A DNA stretch of 64,000 nucleotides from Denitromonas ohlonensis (GCF_007625205.1 NZ_VMNI01000010.1:186001-250000); one strand, 5' to 3'; shown: positions 40,840-49,724, counted from the first letter of the stretch. Translations and numbers: made by a program. The notes: generated by a model not told the origin, from the letters alone.

Positions 40840-41606
40840 GCTTTGGCGTCCTCGTTGTCTTGCGCCGCGGCGTCGACTGGTCCATCGCTGGGGCCTGCCT
40901 CCGATGTGTCAGCGTCCGGTACCTTGGGCCGGTTCTCCCGCCGCGCGATGGGTGGTGCAAAGCGCGAGCGGCGCGTGCCTTCGAGCACGTCCTGCGGCAG
41001 GTCGCCGAGCTTCTCCTGCGCCGCCCGCGCCGCAGCGTTCTTTGCCGCGAAGTCGTCGCGCGTCGTGCCGGAGTAGCGGTACTGCTGGGCCAGGGAGAAC
41101 AGGCTGCGCAGCGCATGCGCCCCGTCGTTGAGCCAGCGTTCCAGCGTGCTGCGGTCGATCAGCGCCGTGTGATGCGCCAGGATCAGGCTGCGCGCGAGGT
41201 CGTCGTAGTCGGCCAGCAGGTACACCGCCATGAACCCGAGCTGTGCGTTCACGAACAGCGGCAGCTTGACCGGCTGTACGTTCATGTTTTCGCCCAGAGA
41301 CAGCGCGGGCGGCACGTCGGACAGGGCCTGGTCGACCTGTTCGCGCAAGGTCTGCAGGCGGGTCTTGGTATCGGCCAGCTTGTCCTCGATGCGCAGCATC
41401 CACCAGTCCGAGTAGGGATCGTCCTGCTCGGCGCCGCGCTTCATCTTGTTCATCACGCTGAGGTAGCCGTTGAGGCCGATGATGCCGGGGCGCCCCTCGG
41501 CCGGCGCGCGGCCGTGCCAGATGCGCGAGGCGTGGTGGGTGTGCAGCGTCAGCGACATCGCGCTGCGCAGCGATCCGAGGTTGAGCTGCAGGGGTTCGTT
41601 GGCCAT
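40836..41606 (-). CDS. ICE protein, PFL_4669/TIGR03761 family
   Basis: A 256-residue protein (MANEPLQLNLGSLRSAMSLTL). HTHHASRIWHGRAPAEGRPGIIGLNGYL and the SDWWMLRIEDKLADTKTRLQTLREQV region are typical of the family, which occurs in PFGI-1-class elements. No enzyme motif is recognised. It begins the unit PFL_4669-DUF3158-ssb-topB, with the palindrome at 41726-41746 120 bases upstream of the start, and is followed by the toxin gene in the upstream direction. Confidence 0.88.
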   Translation of the reverse strand: MANEPLQLNLGSLRSAMSLTLHTHHASRIWHGRAPAEGRPGIIGLNGYLSVMNKMKRGAEQDDPYSDWWMLRIEDKLADTKTRLQTLREQVDQALSDVPPALSLGENMNVQPVKLPLFVNAQLGFMAVYLLADYDDLARSLILAHHTALIDRSTLERWLNDGAHALRSLFSLAQQYRYSGTTRDDFAAKNAAARAAQEKLGDLPQDVLEGTRRSRFAPPIARRENRPKVPDADTSEAGPSDGPVDAAAQDNEDAKA

Positions 41607-41725
41607 GGAAGCGACTCGCGGTGAAGGAACGAGTCGCCAGCATCGGGATGGGCCGGAAGGCCGTCAGTCAACAAACTGCACTCGGCGCTTGCCCGGTTCG
41701 TTGGCGCTGGAAGGCGGTCTGTCCA

Positions 41726-41746
41726 AGCTATCCCCAGGGGATAGCT
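41726..41746. promoter_or_regulatory. ICE palindrome, copy upstream of the PFL_4669-family gene
   Basis: The best copy: AGCTATCCCC-A-GGGGATAGCT, 21 bases perfectly symmetrical around a central A. It lies 120 bases upstream of the start at 41606 and ten bases past the toxin stop. Confidence 0.65.
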
Positions 41747-41755
41747 GCCCGCGGC

Positions 41756-42076
41756 TCACAAGCCGAAATCGTCCCGGAAGCGATCGATCTGGTGCATCCG
41801 CTCGTGCAGAATCGTCACGATGCCGATGTCGCCGTTCGAGAGCCACCGCCAATAGACGAAGTGCCGTTCGTAGCGGAAGAAGTAGCCTTCGATGCCGAAC
41901 TCGGCAGGAATCGGCCGCGATGACGTCCGGTGAGTCGCGATGCCGTCGAAGGCCTCGAACAGACCGGTGATGTAGCGGTCGGCCTGCTGGGGGCCCCAGC
42001 GATCCCGCGTGTAGCGATAGATCTCGTCGAGCCGCCAGGACGCCGCCTCCTGGACGCAGACCTGGACCTTGGACAC
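41756..42076 (-). CDS. parE: RelE/ParE-family toxin
   Basis: A 106-residue toxin of the RelE/ParE superfamily (MSKVQVCVQEAASWRLDEIYRYTRDRW), with the typical WRLDEIYRYT helix and C-terminal GDIGIVTILHERMHQIDRFRDDFGL. It lies four bases after the antitoxin stop, the usual antitoxin-first order. ParE proteins target gyrase and RelE proteins cleave mRNA; which applies cannot be decided here. It probably supports ICE stability. Confidence 0.85.
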   Translation of the reverse strand: MSKVQVCVQEAASWRLDEIYRYTRDRWGPQQADRYITGLFEAFDGIATHRTSSRPIPAEFGIEGYFFRYERHFVYWRWLSNGDIGIVTILHERMHQIDRFRDDFGL

Positions 42077-42080
42077 GCCC

Positions 42081-42338
42081 TCAGGTCCGGTTGCGCGCGA
42101 TCACATCGGCTGCCGTCAGCGGCTTGTACGCCGATTCCGGCGCGGCAAAGGCGTGGGCAAGCTCGGTCTTGAGTCGCTCGAACGCCTCCTTCTCCGTGCG
42201 CTCCTTGTCGCGGCGAATCAGGTCCCGCACGTATTCGCTGACGTTCTCGTAGGCCCCGTGCTCGCTCACGTTGGCGGCGACGAAGTCGCTGAGAGGGCCG
42301 CTGAGGCGAACCGTCATCGTCGTTGTCGTTCGGGTCAT
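42081..42338 (-). CDS. parD: Ribbon-helix-helix antitoxin (ParD-like)
   Basis: An 85-residue antitoxin. The N-terminal ribbon-helix-helix (MTVRLSGPLSDFVAANVSEHGAYENVSEYVRDLIRR, about residues 8-43) would bind its own promoter, while the C-terminal half (residues 45-85) would bind the toxin. It is first in the toxin-antitoxin operon, and the promoter should lie in 42339-42510 where the third palindrome copy is found 175 bases upstream. Confidence 0.87.
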   Translation of the reverse strand: MTRTTTTMTVRLSGPLSDFVAANVSEHGAYENVSEYVRDLIRRDKERTEKEAFERLKTELAHAFAAPESAYKPLTAADVIARNRT

Positions 42339-42511
42339 GGCTCAGTCCTCTTGCTGCTTGGTGTATTCAATATAACCAACAACGAAGACACGTACAAGCT
42401 CCAACCCCGTGCTCCAAACTGGTGCTTCGGCGATCCTGAGAGGGGTGGGCATGCTGCTGGTCACAGGTCGGCATGAGCGTCGGCATGCGCCGGAAGGCTG
42501 CCTGTACCAGC

Positions 42512-42528
42512 GATCCCCAGGGGATAGC
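42512..42528. promoter_or_regulatory. ICE palindrome, copy upstream of the antitoxin
   Basis: ATCCCC-A-GGGGAT (42513-42525) keeps the core but loses one outer match. It lies nine bases after the replication-gene stop and 175 bases before the antitoxin start. Confidence 0.5.
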
Positions 42529-42536
42529 CCGGCCGC

Positions 42537-43736
42537 TCAGGGATCGCGCAACATCGAGCGCAACCGTTCCAGGTAGGCACGCGCGACCTCGGGGTCAGCG
42601 GCACGGGAAGCAGGGGGCGAGGGCGCCGACGCAGCGGGTCGAGGTGGTGGCGGTGACGGTCCAGTCTCGCCAGCCCAAGCCTTGAACTCCCCGCGGATCG
42701 CCTTCTGGATGATGCCGAACAGGTAGCCGGCCGGGTTGCGCACCGTGCTGCTACGGCAGCGTGCCGCCCACTCGTCGAGCACCGCCTGCCGCAGGGATTC
42801 GTCCACCTGTTGCAAAGCGATCATCGCGCCGGCCTGTTGTTCCTCCTGCAGACGCAGGAAGCGCTCGGGCAGGCGCAGGTTCTGCAAGGCCTTCGTGCGC
42901 GGTACTGTACGTACTTCATTTATACAATCCTTACGTACGGTACGGTCTTCCTTCGGATTCCGAAGAGAGCCGTCCGGCGGGGGGGTCGGCCCTGCTTCGG
43001 ATTCCGAAGACGGATGTTCTGCATTCCGAAGTAAGCCACCTTGCCCTTCTTCGGAATCGTGACCGGTGCCATCCTGTGGATAACCCTCTGGCAACCAGCT
43101 GTGCCCGACCATGCGCTGCGCGAGCACCTGCAGGCGTGTCGGCAGCATTCGCCCGCTGAGCAGCGGGTCTTCGGCGACCTCCTTGAGCGAATGCATGCCG
43201 ACGATCTGCACCGCCTTGGCGGCATGGGTGAGGGCCTGGCTCACCAGGCCCAGGTAGTCGGGGTCGAGTTGCATCGTCTCGAAGGGCGTCAGGGGTTCGT
43301 CGTGCAGGACATAGAGGTTGCCCAAAATGCGGCCGTTCTTCGGATCGCGCCGTCGCCGCACCAGACTCAACCAGCGCGTCAGCCGCAGCAGCGTCAGCGC
43401 GCGCGCGACGGTCTCGTGCGAGGCCTGCGCCGCACACGGCATCGAGGCCAGGTAGGGCCGAAGCTGGTCGTAGGTCGGGAAAGCCGTCACGCCGTCGTCG
43501 TTGAGCTGCAGGCGGAACACCTGCCAGGCGTTGCGCTCCAGCGGTGTCAGGCGCCGATCGAGGAACAGCGCGCGCGGCACGCTCTCATGGCGATTGCCGC
43601 TGAAGAGAAAACCGTCACTGGCCGGTGCCGACCCTTGGATCGGTACTTGGCCCGGGGCCAGTTCTCGCAGCGCATCGTCGAACAGCGCCGACAGCGCCAT
43701 GGGACCATCACGCCGTGGTGCGCCGCCGGTTGCCAT
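42537..43736 (-). CDS. STY4528-family ICE replication protein
   Basis: A 399-residue protein (MATGGAPRRDGPMALSALFDDA; the internal Met at codon 13 is also possible). It contains a winged-helix-like region (about 60-200; RLTPLERNAWQVFRLQLNDDG) and a C-terminal part ending in ARAYLERLRSMLRDP. STY4528-family proteins are annotated as pathogenicity-island/ICE replication proteins. The middle is low complexity with repeated palindromes in the DNA (42952-43057). It starts four bases after the DUF2857 stop, in the par-rep operon order of ICEclc-type elements. Confidence 0.83.
   Translation of the reverse strand: MATGGAPRRDGPMALSALFDDALRELAPGQVPIQGSAPASDGFLFSGNRHESVPRALFLDRRLTPLERNAWQVFRLQLNDDGVTAFPTYDQLRPYLASMPCAAQASHETVARALTLLRLTRWLSLVRRRRDPKNGRILGNLYVLHDEPLTPFETMQLDPDYLGLVSQALTHAAKAVQIVGMHSLKEVAEDPLLSGRMLPTRLQVLAQRMVGHSWLPEGYPQDGTGHDSEEGQGGLLRNAEHPSSESEAGPTPPPDGSLRNPKEDRTVRKDCINEVRTVPRTKALQNLRLPERFLRLQEEQQAGAMIALQQVDESLRQAVLDEWAARCRSSTVRNPAGYLFGIIQKAIRGEFKAWAGETGPSPPPPRPAASAPSPPASRAADPEVARAYLERLRSMLRDP
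42952..43057. repeat. TTCGGATTCCGAA palindrome cluster inside the rep gene
   Basis: Two full palindromes (42952-42964 and 42996-43008) and two half-sites (43023-43030, 43050-43057) lie within 106 bases. They encode the RNPKE and SSESEAG type stretches. TACGTAC also occurs twice just before them (42908-42939). They may be Rep-binding iterons. Confidence 0.55.
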
Positions 43737-43739
43737 GGT

Positions 43740-44300
43740 CTACACGGTTCCCTGGTCGATCCAGTTCCGTATCGCCGCCCAGATGACCGACATCGGCAGC
43801 TTCAGGGTCTTGGCGAGATCCATGGTCAGCGCCAGCATCGCCATGTCGTCGTCCAGCGCGATGCGGCGCTCGGTGATACCGGCCTTCCAGTGCTCCCACA
43901 AGGCAGCGTCCTGCGCCTCGTCCAGTACCGGATAGCGCCCCTTGCGCTTGGGCAGCCCGAGGATGTCCCGGCGTAGGGCGACCTCCTGATGCGTGAGGCC
44001 GTAGAAGCGGCTCACCATCTCCGTGCTCGCACCCAGGCGCAGCATGCGATCGACCGTGGCGATTTCCTGCTCCACGTCGTGCACCTGGCTCAGCAGCCGT
44101 TTCAGTACCTCGCGGTTGACCGAGACCGAGCACCACGACACCGTGGCGTTGACCAGCACGCTGACCAGTGCCGGATGCTTGAGCGCATCCAATTCCTCGT
44201 CGCCGAAGCCCATCGCCTTGCAGCGGCGCAGTTGGCCGTTGCGCAGATCGTGCAGCGCCTGAGCGATGACGGCTTGATTGAGCGGATGGGGTGACGACAT
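43740..44300 (-). CDS. DUF2857 family ICE protein
   Basis: A 186-residue protein (MSSPHPLNQAVIAQALHDL). It carries the DUF2857 domain with a predicted DNA-binding helix-turn-helix around LGASTEMVSRFYGLTHQEVALRRDILG (about residues 85-120). It lies between the ParB and STY4528-type genes, 15 bases from ParB and four from Rep, within one operon. The function is probably DNA binding during replication or partition. Confidence 0.86.
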   Translation of the reverse strand: MSSPHPLNQAVIAQALHDLRNGQLRRCKAMGFGDEELDALKHPALVSVLVNATVSWCSVSVNREVLKRLLSQVHDVEQEIATVDRMLRLGASTEMVSRFYGLTHQEVALRRDILGLPKRKGRYPVLDEAQDAALWEHWKAGITERRIALDDDMAMLALTMDLAKTLKLPMSVIWAAIRNWIDQGTV

Positions 44301-44315
44301 GGTGATCTCCCGCGC

Positions 44316-46010
44316 TCAGGGTTCGTGGCACGGGGCGACGGATGCCGCACCGGTCTCCAGGTCCAGCAGGCGACGCGCCAGACGCAGCAGCCGGAACAGC
44401 TTCACCAGGCCGGCGTCGCTCAGGCGCACGGAGGTTCCGCCGCCGCGCAGCAGCGGCGCCAGGTCGTTGGCCAGTCGCTCACGATCCAGCCCCGGCGCAG
44501 CTGCCCGCGGCGCGCTCAGCGCATGCAGCAGCGTCAGCACGGCACGACCGAGGGCCGGGAGGTCCTTTGTCTGGAATATGGCGGTAGTCACACAGAGAAA
44601 GCCGATGCTGCTCTCACTGGGCTCGATGTGCTCGGCGACCGCCGCCTCGTCGGCGATCTCGCGAGCGAACTGTGCGATATGCACCCGGAGCCGGTCCGGC
44701 ATGTCCAGTCCGGGCTCGATGTACCAGACATCCGAGATGGGGTAGAGCCCGCCGACCTGCACGGGAATCGCGCACAGCGCGTTAACCTCGAAGTCGGGCA
44801 GCTTGTCGCCCATCTGGTCGGCCACCAGGCGCTGGATGGATTGCAGCCGTTCAGTGGTCGACGCCGGAGACACGATGTGCCCCTGCAGGCGCTCCGCATC
44901 GCGGTCGGCCGGTACTGGTTGGGCGCCGACTCCCTCTGTTTGCGCATTGCCAAGCGGGAGCGCCGTAGCAGTCTGTGTCGGGGAAAGCTCGGCAACGGGT
45001 CCAGCCGGTGCGCCCGCCTCCTGTGCCGGTGTCGCCGCCGGCGGTGGCGATGAAGGCCTCGGCGTCGCCGGCACGTCAGGTGCCGCTGGGCTCGCCGGCG
45101 ATGGCTCGCGGGTCAACGCCCGCTGTCGGTTTTCGCTGTCGTCGATTTCCAGGCTCAGCGTGTCATAGTCCGCCTCCAGGAATTCGGCCATCTGGCCCAC
45201 CAGTTCGTCCTGCACCCGCTGGAGCGAGAAGCCATCCGGCTGGGTGTCGAACAGCGCCAGCACGTCCTGGAACAGCGTGGCGAAGTCCACCGACACGTCG
45301 CGGCCCGGCGCACGCCGCTCCCAGGTGCGCTCGCACGCCTTGCGCAGCACCGCGAGACGTTCCACCTGGTGCCTGCCCAGGCCGCCGTACAGCACTGTCG
45401 GTATCGCCGGCAACAGGTAGCGCACCGCGTCCTGCATGCGGCTGATGTGGGACTGCTGCACCGGGTAGCCATCGGCCGTCAGGCGTCGTGCAAGCTCGGA
45501 CTGCGACAGGGCCTGGTCGCCGCTCTCCTGCTCGTAGAGATTGCGAGCCTTCTCGATGCCCAGGGCCCGCTCGATGAAAGTCAGCCCGCCACGCACTTCG
45601 TTCTCGGCCAGGTGGCCGGTCAGCGCCACGATCTCACCACGCTGAGGCCAGGGACGGAACAGGCACACGATGCGGAAGAAGCGTTCTTCCTTGGTCTCGC
45701 TCCACAGCTCGCGCAAGATCGCCAGGCGCGTGTTGCCGCCGTTGCGGATGATGTAGTGGGCTTCGCCCGGACGGCGCGTGATCGCCGGTGGCGCATCCAG
45801 CCCTCGCTGGCGGATCGAGTCCTTGATCTCCTCGTAGGCCGGGTTGCGCGTCACGCGCGGGTCGTGGTCGTAGGGGCGTAGCTGATCGAGCGTCACTACC
45901 GTCGGCGTGTCGGCGATGGGGTCGCTGAGGGTCGCGGCCGTGGGGCCGCTGCGCTCGAACCCGGACGCCATCAGCTTGGCGGCCATGTCCTGGGGGGTCA
46001 GATCACTCAC
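44316..46010 (-). CDS. parB: ParB-family protein of the ICE
   Basis: A 564-residue ParB-type protein (MSDLTPQDMAAKLMASGF). The N-terminal ParB/Srx domain (about 40-110) includes LDQLRPYDHDPRVTRNPAYE and YIIRNGGNTRLAIL, and a helix-turn-helix is near 165-190 (LSQSELARRLTADGYPVQQSHISRM). The long C-terminal half has a proline-rich linker (about 300-360) and a second folded region. It belongs to the ICE partition and stability module. The start overlaps the 89-residue gene by eight bases. Confidence 0.9.
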   Translation of the reverse strand: MSDLTPQDMAAKLMASGFERSGPTAATLSDPIADTPTVVTLDQLRPYDHDPRVTRNPAYEEIKDSIRQRGLDAPPAITRRPGEAHYIIRNGGNTRLAILRELWSETKEERFFRIVCLFRPWPQRGEIVALTGHLAENEVRGGLTFIERALGIEKARNLYEQESGDQALSQSELARRLTADGYPVQQSHISRMQDAVRYLLPAIPTVLYGGLGRHQVERLAVLRKACERTWERRAPGRDVSVDFATLFQDVLALFDTQPDGFSLQRVQDELVGQMAEFLEADYDTLSLEIDDSENRQRALTREPSPASPAAPDVPATPRPSSPPPAATPAQEAGAPAGPVAELSPTQTATALPLGNAQTEGVGAQPVPADRDAERLQGHIVSPASTTERLQSIQRLVADQMGDKLPDFEVNALCAIPVQVGGLYPISDVWYIEPGLDMPDRLRVHIAQFAREIADEAAVAEHIEPSESSIGFLCVTTAIFQTKDLPALGRAVLTLLHALSAPRAAAPGLDRERLANDLAPLLRGGGTSVRLSDAGLVKLFRLLRLARRLLDLETGAASVAPCHEP

Positions 46011-46272
46011 GGCGGCTCTCCTGCGGCGGCATCCCGCCCCGGGTGGTCTGGGCCTGCCGGTCGGCGCGGCGAAGCTGCGCGCGGGCGTTGAGGCCGGCGC
46101 GGTGGTCGCTTGCCGTCGAACTGGTGTAGATCGACGCGCAACCCGGCTTGGTGAATTTCAGATGACCGCCATGGGTGCGCACCACACGCCAGCCTTCATC
46201 CAGCGCAAAGTCGATCAGCGCGCGCAGCCGCTTGTGGCCGCGCGCCAGGTCATGCGCGTTTGCCATGGCCAT
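46003..46272 (-). CDS. Small HicA-like protein between ParA and ParB (Shi-like)
   Basis: An 89-residue basic protein. RALIDFALDEGWRVVRTHGGHLKFTKPG resembles the HicA mRNA-interferase/dsRNA-binding fold, including the HGGHLK histidine region. It overlaps both neighbours (22 bases with ParA, eight with ParB). In ICEclc a small gene called shi occupies this place; equating the two is by position. No HicB partner is adjacent. Confidence 0.72.
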   Translation of the reverse strand: MAMANAHDLARGHKRLRALIDFALDEGWRVVRTHGGHLKFTKPGCASIYTSSTASDHRAGLNARAQLRRADRQAQTTRGGMPPQESRRE

Positions 46273-47128
46273 CGCTCCCCGCCATGCCTCGCGCGTCGGG
46301 GCGGCCGGTCACCTGCGCGAACAGCGCCCGCCACTGCGGAAACAACTCGCCAGCCAGCGCCCGCATCGTATCCAGCGCCGCGGGCGCGTTGCGGCCCACC
46401 GGTTGTCGGTACTCCACCCGATGCACCGGCAATCCTCGCGTCGCGGCACGTGGATAGGCCTCGATGGCCGGAACGCCGGTCGCCAGCACCCGCACACCGG
46501 TTTGCCCCTGAAACATCTGTCGCAGCGTCTGCTGGATCAGGCGCGCATTCGATGACACCGGATGCACCCGGTTGATGAGCAGATGCAGCGGAGGAGGATC
46601 GATGCCCAGGTGCCGGTACGGCCTGATGTCTTCGAACAACTGCAGAGTGCCACGCCGCAGTTCGCGTGCCGCCAGGATCTCCGGGGTGACCGGGGAGATG
46701 GTGAGGTTGGAAGCCAGCACGGCCATCTCCAGCAGCACGCTACGCGCGCCTTGCGTGTCGATCAGCACCAGGTCATAGAACGGCGCCAGGGCCGGCAGCA
46801 GGTGGCGCAGCCGCAGGCGGCCGTCCGGCGCATGCAGCAGCAAGGTGTTCAGCTGGCCCTTGTCGTCGTTGGAGAGCACCAGGTCGAGGCCGGCGATACC
46901 CGTGCTGGAAACCAGTTGCGCATCGCGTTGCTCGTTGAATGCCAGCAGCTCGTAAATGCCTCCCGGCGCCCGTCTGTCGAGGGTGAAATAACTCGACAAC
47001 GTTGGCTGGACGTCCAGATCCACCAGCAGCACGCGCAACCCGGCGTCGGCGACGAAGCCGCCTAGATTGGCCGCGGTCGTGGTCTTGCCGACGCCGCCCT
47101 TGGTCGAAATGATGGAGACTACCTGCAT
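46250..47128 (-). CDS. parA: ParA-family partition ATPase
   Basis: A 292-residue ParA/Soj-type ATPase. The deviant Walker A STKGGVGKTTTA is at residues 7-18 (K8 is the signature lysine) and Walker B-like LVLIDTQGARS near 115. MQVVSI is the selected start. It lies 39 bases downstream of alpA and overlaps the Shi-like gene. It is part of the regulatory-partition operon alpA-parA-shi-parB-DUF2857-rep. Confidence 0.9.
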   Translation of the reverse strand: MQVVSIISTKGGVGKTTTAANLGGFVADAGLRVLLVDLDVQPTLSSYFTLDRRAPGGIYELLAFNEQRDAQLVSSTGIAGLDLVLSNDDKGQLNTLLLHAPDGRLRLRHLLPALAPFYDLVLIDTQGARSVLLEMAVLASNLTISPVTPEILAARELRRGTLQLFEDIRPYRHLGIDPPPLHLLINRVHPVSSNARLIQQTLRQMFQGQTGVRVLATGVPAIEAYPRAATRGLPVHRVEYRQPVGRNAPAALDTMRALAGELFPQWRALFAQVTGRPDARGMAGSDGHGKRA

Positions 47129-47167
47129 GGCGTCGCTCCTTGATGGCAATGACGGGAGGAGCGGGGC

Positions 47168-47383
47168 TCAGGCGCGCTCTTTGAGGCGGTCGGCGATCCA
47201 CTGGTCGATCTCGGCCGAGTCCCAGCCGACGGCGCGCACGCCCAGTCGCAAGGCCTTGGGGAACTTGCCTTCCTTCATCAGGTTGTAGATGTGCGCGCGC
47301 TTGAAGCCGGTCTTGGTCTCGACTTGCGCGCGGCGCAGGATGCGGCGTTCGACGGAAAGGTCGAGAACAGTCTGCGAAGACAT
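47168..47383 (-). CDS. alpA: AlpA-family DNA-binding regulator
   Basis: A 71-residue protein (MSSQTVLDLSVERRILRRAQ). The winged-helix AlpA motif includes VETKTGFKRAHIYNLMKEGKFPKALRLG and VGWDSAEIDQWIADRLKE. AlpA-type proteins act as excisionase or activator in integrative elements. It is the first gene of the partition operon; the promoter should lie in 47384-47507. Confidence 0.9.
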   Translation of the reverse strand: MSSQTVLDLSVERRILRRAQVETKTGFKRAHIYNLMKEGKFPKALRLGVRAVGWDSAEIDQWIADRLKERA

Positions 47384-47507
47384 GAGAGGCACTCCTTGAC
47401 GCTCGTTGGCGTTGTCCAGAACGAGCCTCGCATTCAATCCATCGTCGCTGCTGAAAGCACTGCAATGGCAGATCGGGCCACTGCAATTGCAGTGTGCGGC
47501 GTTGCGG

Positions 47508-48266
47508 TCAGCGCGATGTCTCCAGGTGGCGCCGCGCCTGGGCTAGCTTGGCCCACAGTGTCCGTTCGCTGAGGCCGGGTCGCCCTTGGTGATGGGCCAG
47601 CAGTGCGCTCACCACGGCGTCCATGTTATGGAACGACGAGTACGCCGCGCCCGACGGCGACTTGCCCAGCAGCAGCGAGAGCAACCCGCCGATGATGTTC
47701 AGGTAGGTCGATTCGCTGCGAAGGCCGGGCTCGCGCGCCTGGTCGCCCTTGGCCACCCGTTTCGCGTGGTCCGTCACCAAGGCATCGTGTTCCGCGCGCA
47801 GCGTGTCGTGCATCTGGGCCAGCTCGGCCAACTGCACCTTGGCGGCTTCCCGTTCGACCAGCAGTACGCTGAGCGTCTTGAGGTCGACGGCCGGATGCAG
47901 GGCGCGTTCGATGTCGTCGAAGAGAAAGGGTGGCTTTTCGCCAGGGTAGTAGCGGGCCACCCATGCCTTCAGGTCGACATGCCTTACGGTCAGTTCCGGG
48001 TCGTCGAGCGATGGGCGCTGCGTCGTGAGCACGATGCCCGCTTTGCCATAGGGAAGCTCCCCATGCATCAGCGCGTCGAAGATGCGTTCGGCGTACAGGT
48101 GCAGCAGCGGCCAGCGTGGAAAGTCCTCTAGTTCGGGCACGGGGCGCTGGCCCAGCTTTTGCTGAATACGCTGCTCGAAACGGATCAGGCCGCACCAGCG
48201 GATCGCGGCCTCGATCGGTCGATAGTACGTTTTTGCGCCAAAGGCAAAACAGCTCGATTTCGGCAT
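47508..48266 (-). CDS. Hypothetical ICE protein, 252 residues
   Basis: A protein of conserved ICE type (MPKSSCFAFGAKTYYRPIEAAI). IRWCGLIRFEQRIQQKLGQRPVPELEDFPRWP is at the N-terminal side, with a coiled-coil segment (LVEREAAKVQLAELAQMHDTL, about 140-190) and C-terminal RTLWAKLAQARRHLETSR. I do not recognise an activity. It is the first ICE-core gene from the right and lies 124 bases upstream of alpA. Confidence 0.78.
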   Translation of the reverse strand: MPKSSCFAFGAKTYYRPIEAAIRWCGLIRFEQRIQQKLGQRPVPELEDFPRWPLLHLYAERIFDALMHGELPYGKAGIVLTTQRPSLDDPELTVRHVDLKAWVARYYPGEKPPFLFDDIERALHPAVDLKTLSVLLVEREAAKVQLAELAQMHDTLRAEHDALVTDHAKRVAKGDQAREPGLRSESTYLNIIGGLLSLLLGKSPSGAAYSSFHNMDAVVSALLAHHQGRPGLSERTLWAKLAQARRHLETSR

Positions 48267-48812
48267 GTTGCGTCCTTTCCATCGTCGGATCGAACCCGGC
48301 AACACGCCGTCCGCACGGCGGACGCGAGTGCCCAGAAAATCCGGATGAAGCGCGGCGCCGGATGGCATCGTGGGGCCGGCCGCGCATCGGCGAAGCCGCC
48401 GATGCCGCAGGGCGTGACGGGCTGTTTGCAACTTGTGATGCCCTATACACATCCACCATAATGCGCACGCAAGCCCTTGTTACCGGCGCAATGTTTTGAT
48501 GGCCGCGCACCCGCCCGCATCAGGTAGGGATGCCGGACTTTTACCCGAAAATCAGGCCACAGTTTTGGTATCTATTCATAGTGGGTAAAGACCCAATCAG
48601 TCAGCCGGATGAGCCGCTTTGCATCTAGCCAGCGATCATGCGTTGCGCATCACAGCACTGACCTCGTCCGCTAATACCGCATGCCATGCCCTAGTTGTGC
48701 CAATTGCAGCGTCTGACTACGCGGCGGCAAATGGTCCTCGCCAACGCGATTGCGATGCAATTCGGGTCCATCGCGAGACCGAAAATGAATCGACCAGGCC
48801 GACTGATGGTCC
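48267..48812. other. 546-bp gene-free interval at the right side of the ICE core
   Basis: No ORF is credible. It must contain the promoter of the 252-residue gene, and it includes several AT-richer stretches between 48420 and 48620. No tRNA gene or att repeat was recognised here. Confidence 0.5.
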
Positions 48813-49724
48813 TCACAGCGACGGATGGCCGCTCGCACGCAAGCGCCCGACGCGCTCGGCACGCTCGATGAATTGCATCAACGGTCCGGTCGGTTCCCCC
48901 GCAGGCCGCAGCAGGTAAGTGGTCAACGTAGCACTCTGGTCGGCCAGCGGACGGACCACCACTTCTGTCTGTCGGCAACTCGTCAGGTGTGCCGTGCTCG
49001 AAAAACCCACCCCGTAGCCCGCAGCCACCAAGGCCAGCATCACGTCATGGGTGGTGACGTACTCCGCCACCTTCGGCTCGGCTGCAACTGAGCGCAGCAG
49101 GCGCTCGCACTGCCGGCTGCTGCCCTCGCAGGCCTCCGGATGGCACAGCACCAACGGATAGCTGACCACTTCCTCCAGCGGCACCTCCTTGAAGGCCAAC
49201 AGGGGATGCCGCACCGGCACGGCCACGACAAAGGGGTCTAGCCAGACCGGCGCGGCAACGATCTCTTCGCTCACCTCGTCGGTCAGCGCCAGCCCCGCAT
49301 CGAACAGATCCGTGCTCAGGCCACTCAGCAGTTGGCCCAGCGGCATCTCGAACAGGCGGACGCTCACATTCGGCGCTTCCTCGCGGCACAGGGCGAGCAG
49401 CGCCGACAGGCGCGCAGGCCCGATGCCATCCGACAAGGCAATGCGCAGCGTTCCGTGATACCCCGCTGCGGCGGCACGTGCCCTGGCTTGCGCCTGCTCG
49501 AACGCGAGCGCGATGCGATTGGCATCCTTCAGGAAGATCCGCCCGGCCCGGGTCAGGTGGGCACCGCGTGGCGTACGCTTCAACAGCGTCACGCCCAGGT
49601 CCGACTCCAGCTGGCGGATCGTGCGCGACAGCGGCGACTGCTCGATGTGCAGGCGCTTCGCTGCCCGGCCGAAGTGCAATTCCTCGGCCACTGCGATGAA
49701 AGCACGAATATGTCGCAGGTCCAT
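48813..49724 (-). CDS. LysR-family transcriptional regulator
   Basis: A 303-residue LysR regulator. The winged helix-turn-helix is at residues 1-60 (MDLRHIRAFIAVAEELHFGRAAKRLHIEQSPLSRTI) and the substrate-binding domain at 90-295. It is divergent from a second LysR gene, and the two proteins share the LSRAxxRLxIEQSP-type HTH and a similar C-terminus (LTTYLLRPAGE versus LSTYLLRRRGE), so they are related. LysR genes next to ICE ends regulate transfer in ICEclc (TciR). The ligand is unknown. The gene stops before the DUF-free interval. Confidence 0.88.
   Translation of the reverse strand: MDLRHIRAFIAVAEELHFGRAAKRLHIEQSPLSRTIRQLESDLGVTLLKRTPRGAHLTRAGRIFLKDANRIALAFEQAQARARAAAAGYHGTLRIALSDGIGPARLSALLALCREEAPNVSVRLFEMPLGQLLSGLSTDLFDAGLALTDEVSEEIVAAPVWLDPFVVAVPVRHPLLAFKEVPLEEVVSYPLVLCHPEACEGSSRQCERLLRSVAAEPKVAEYVTTHDVMLALVAAGYGVGFSSTAHLTSCRQTEVVVRPLADQSATLTTYLLRPAGEPTGPLMQFIERAERVGRLRASGHPSL

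Noticed and set aside
42446-42500. A fifth copy of the structured leader motif near TGGGCATGCTGCTGG
   Set aside because: The linker-like text is present, but stems A and B do not form, so it is not counted.
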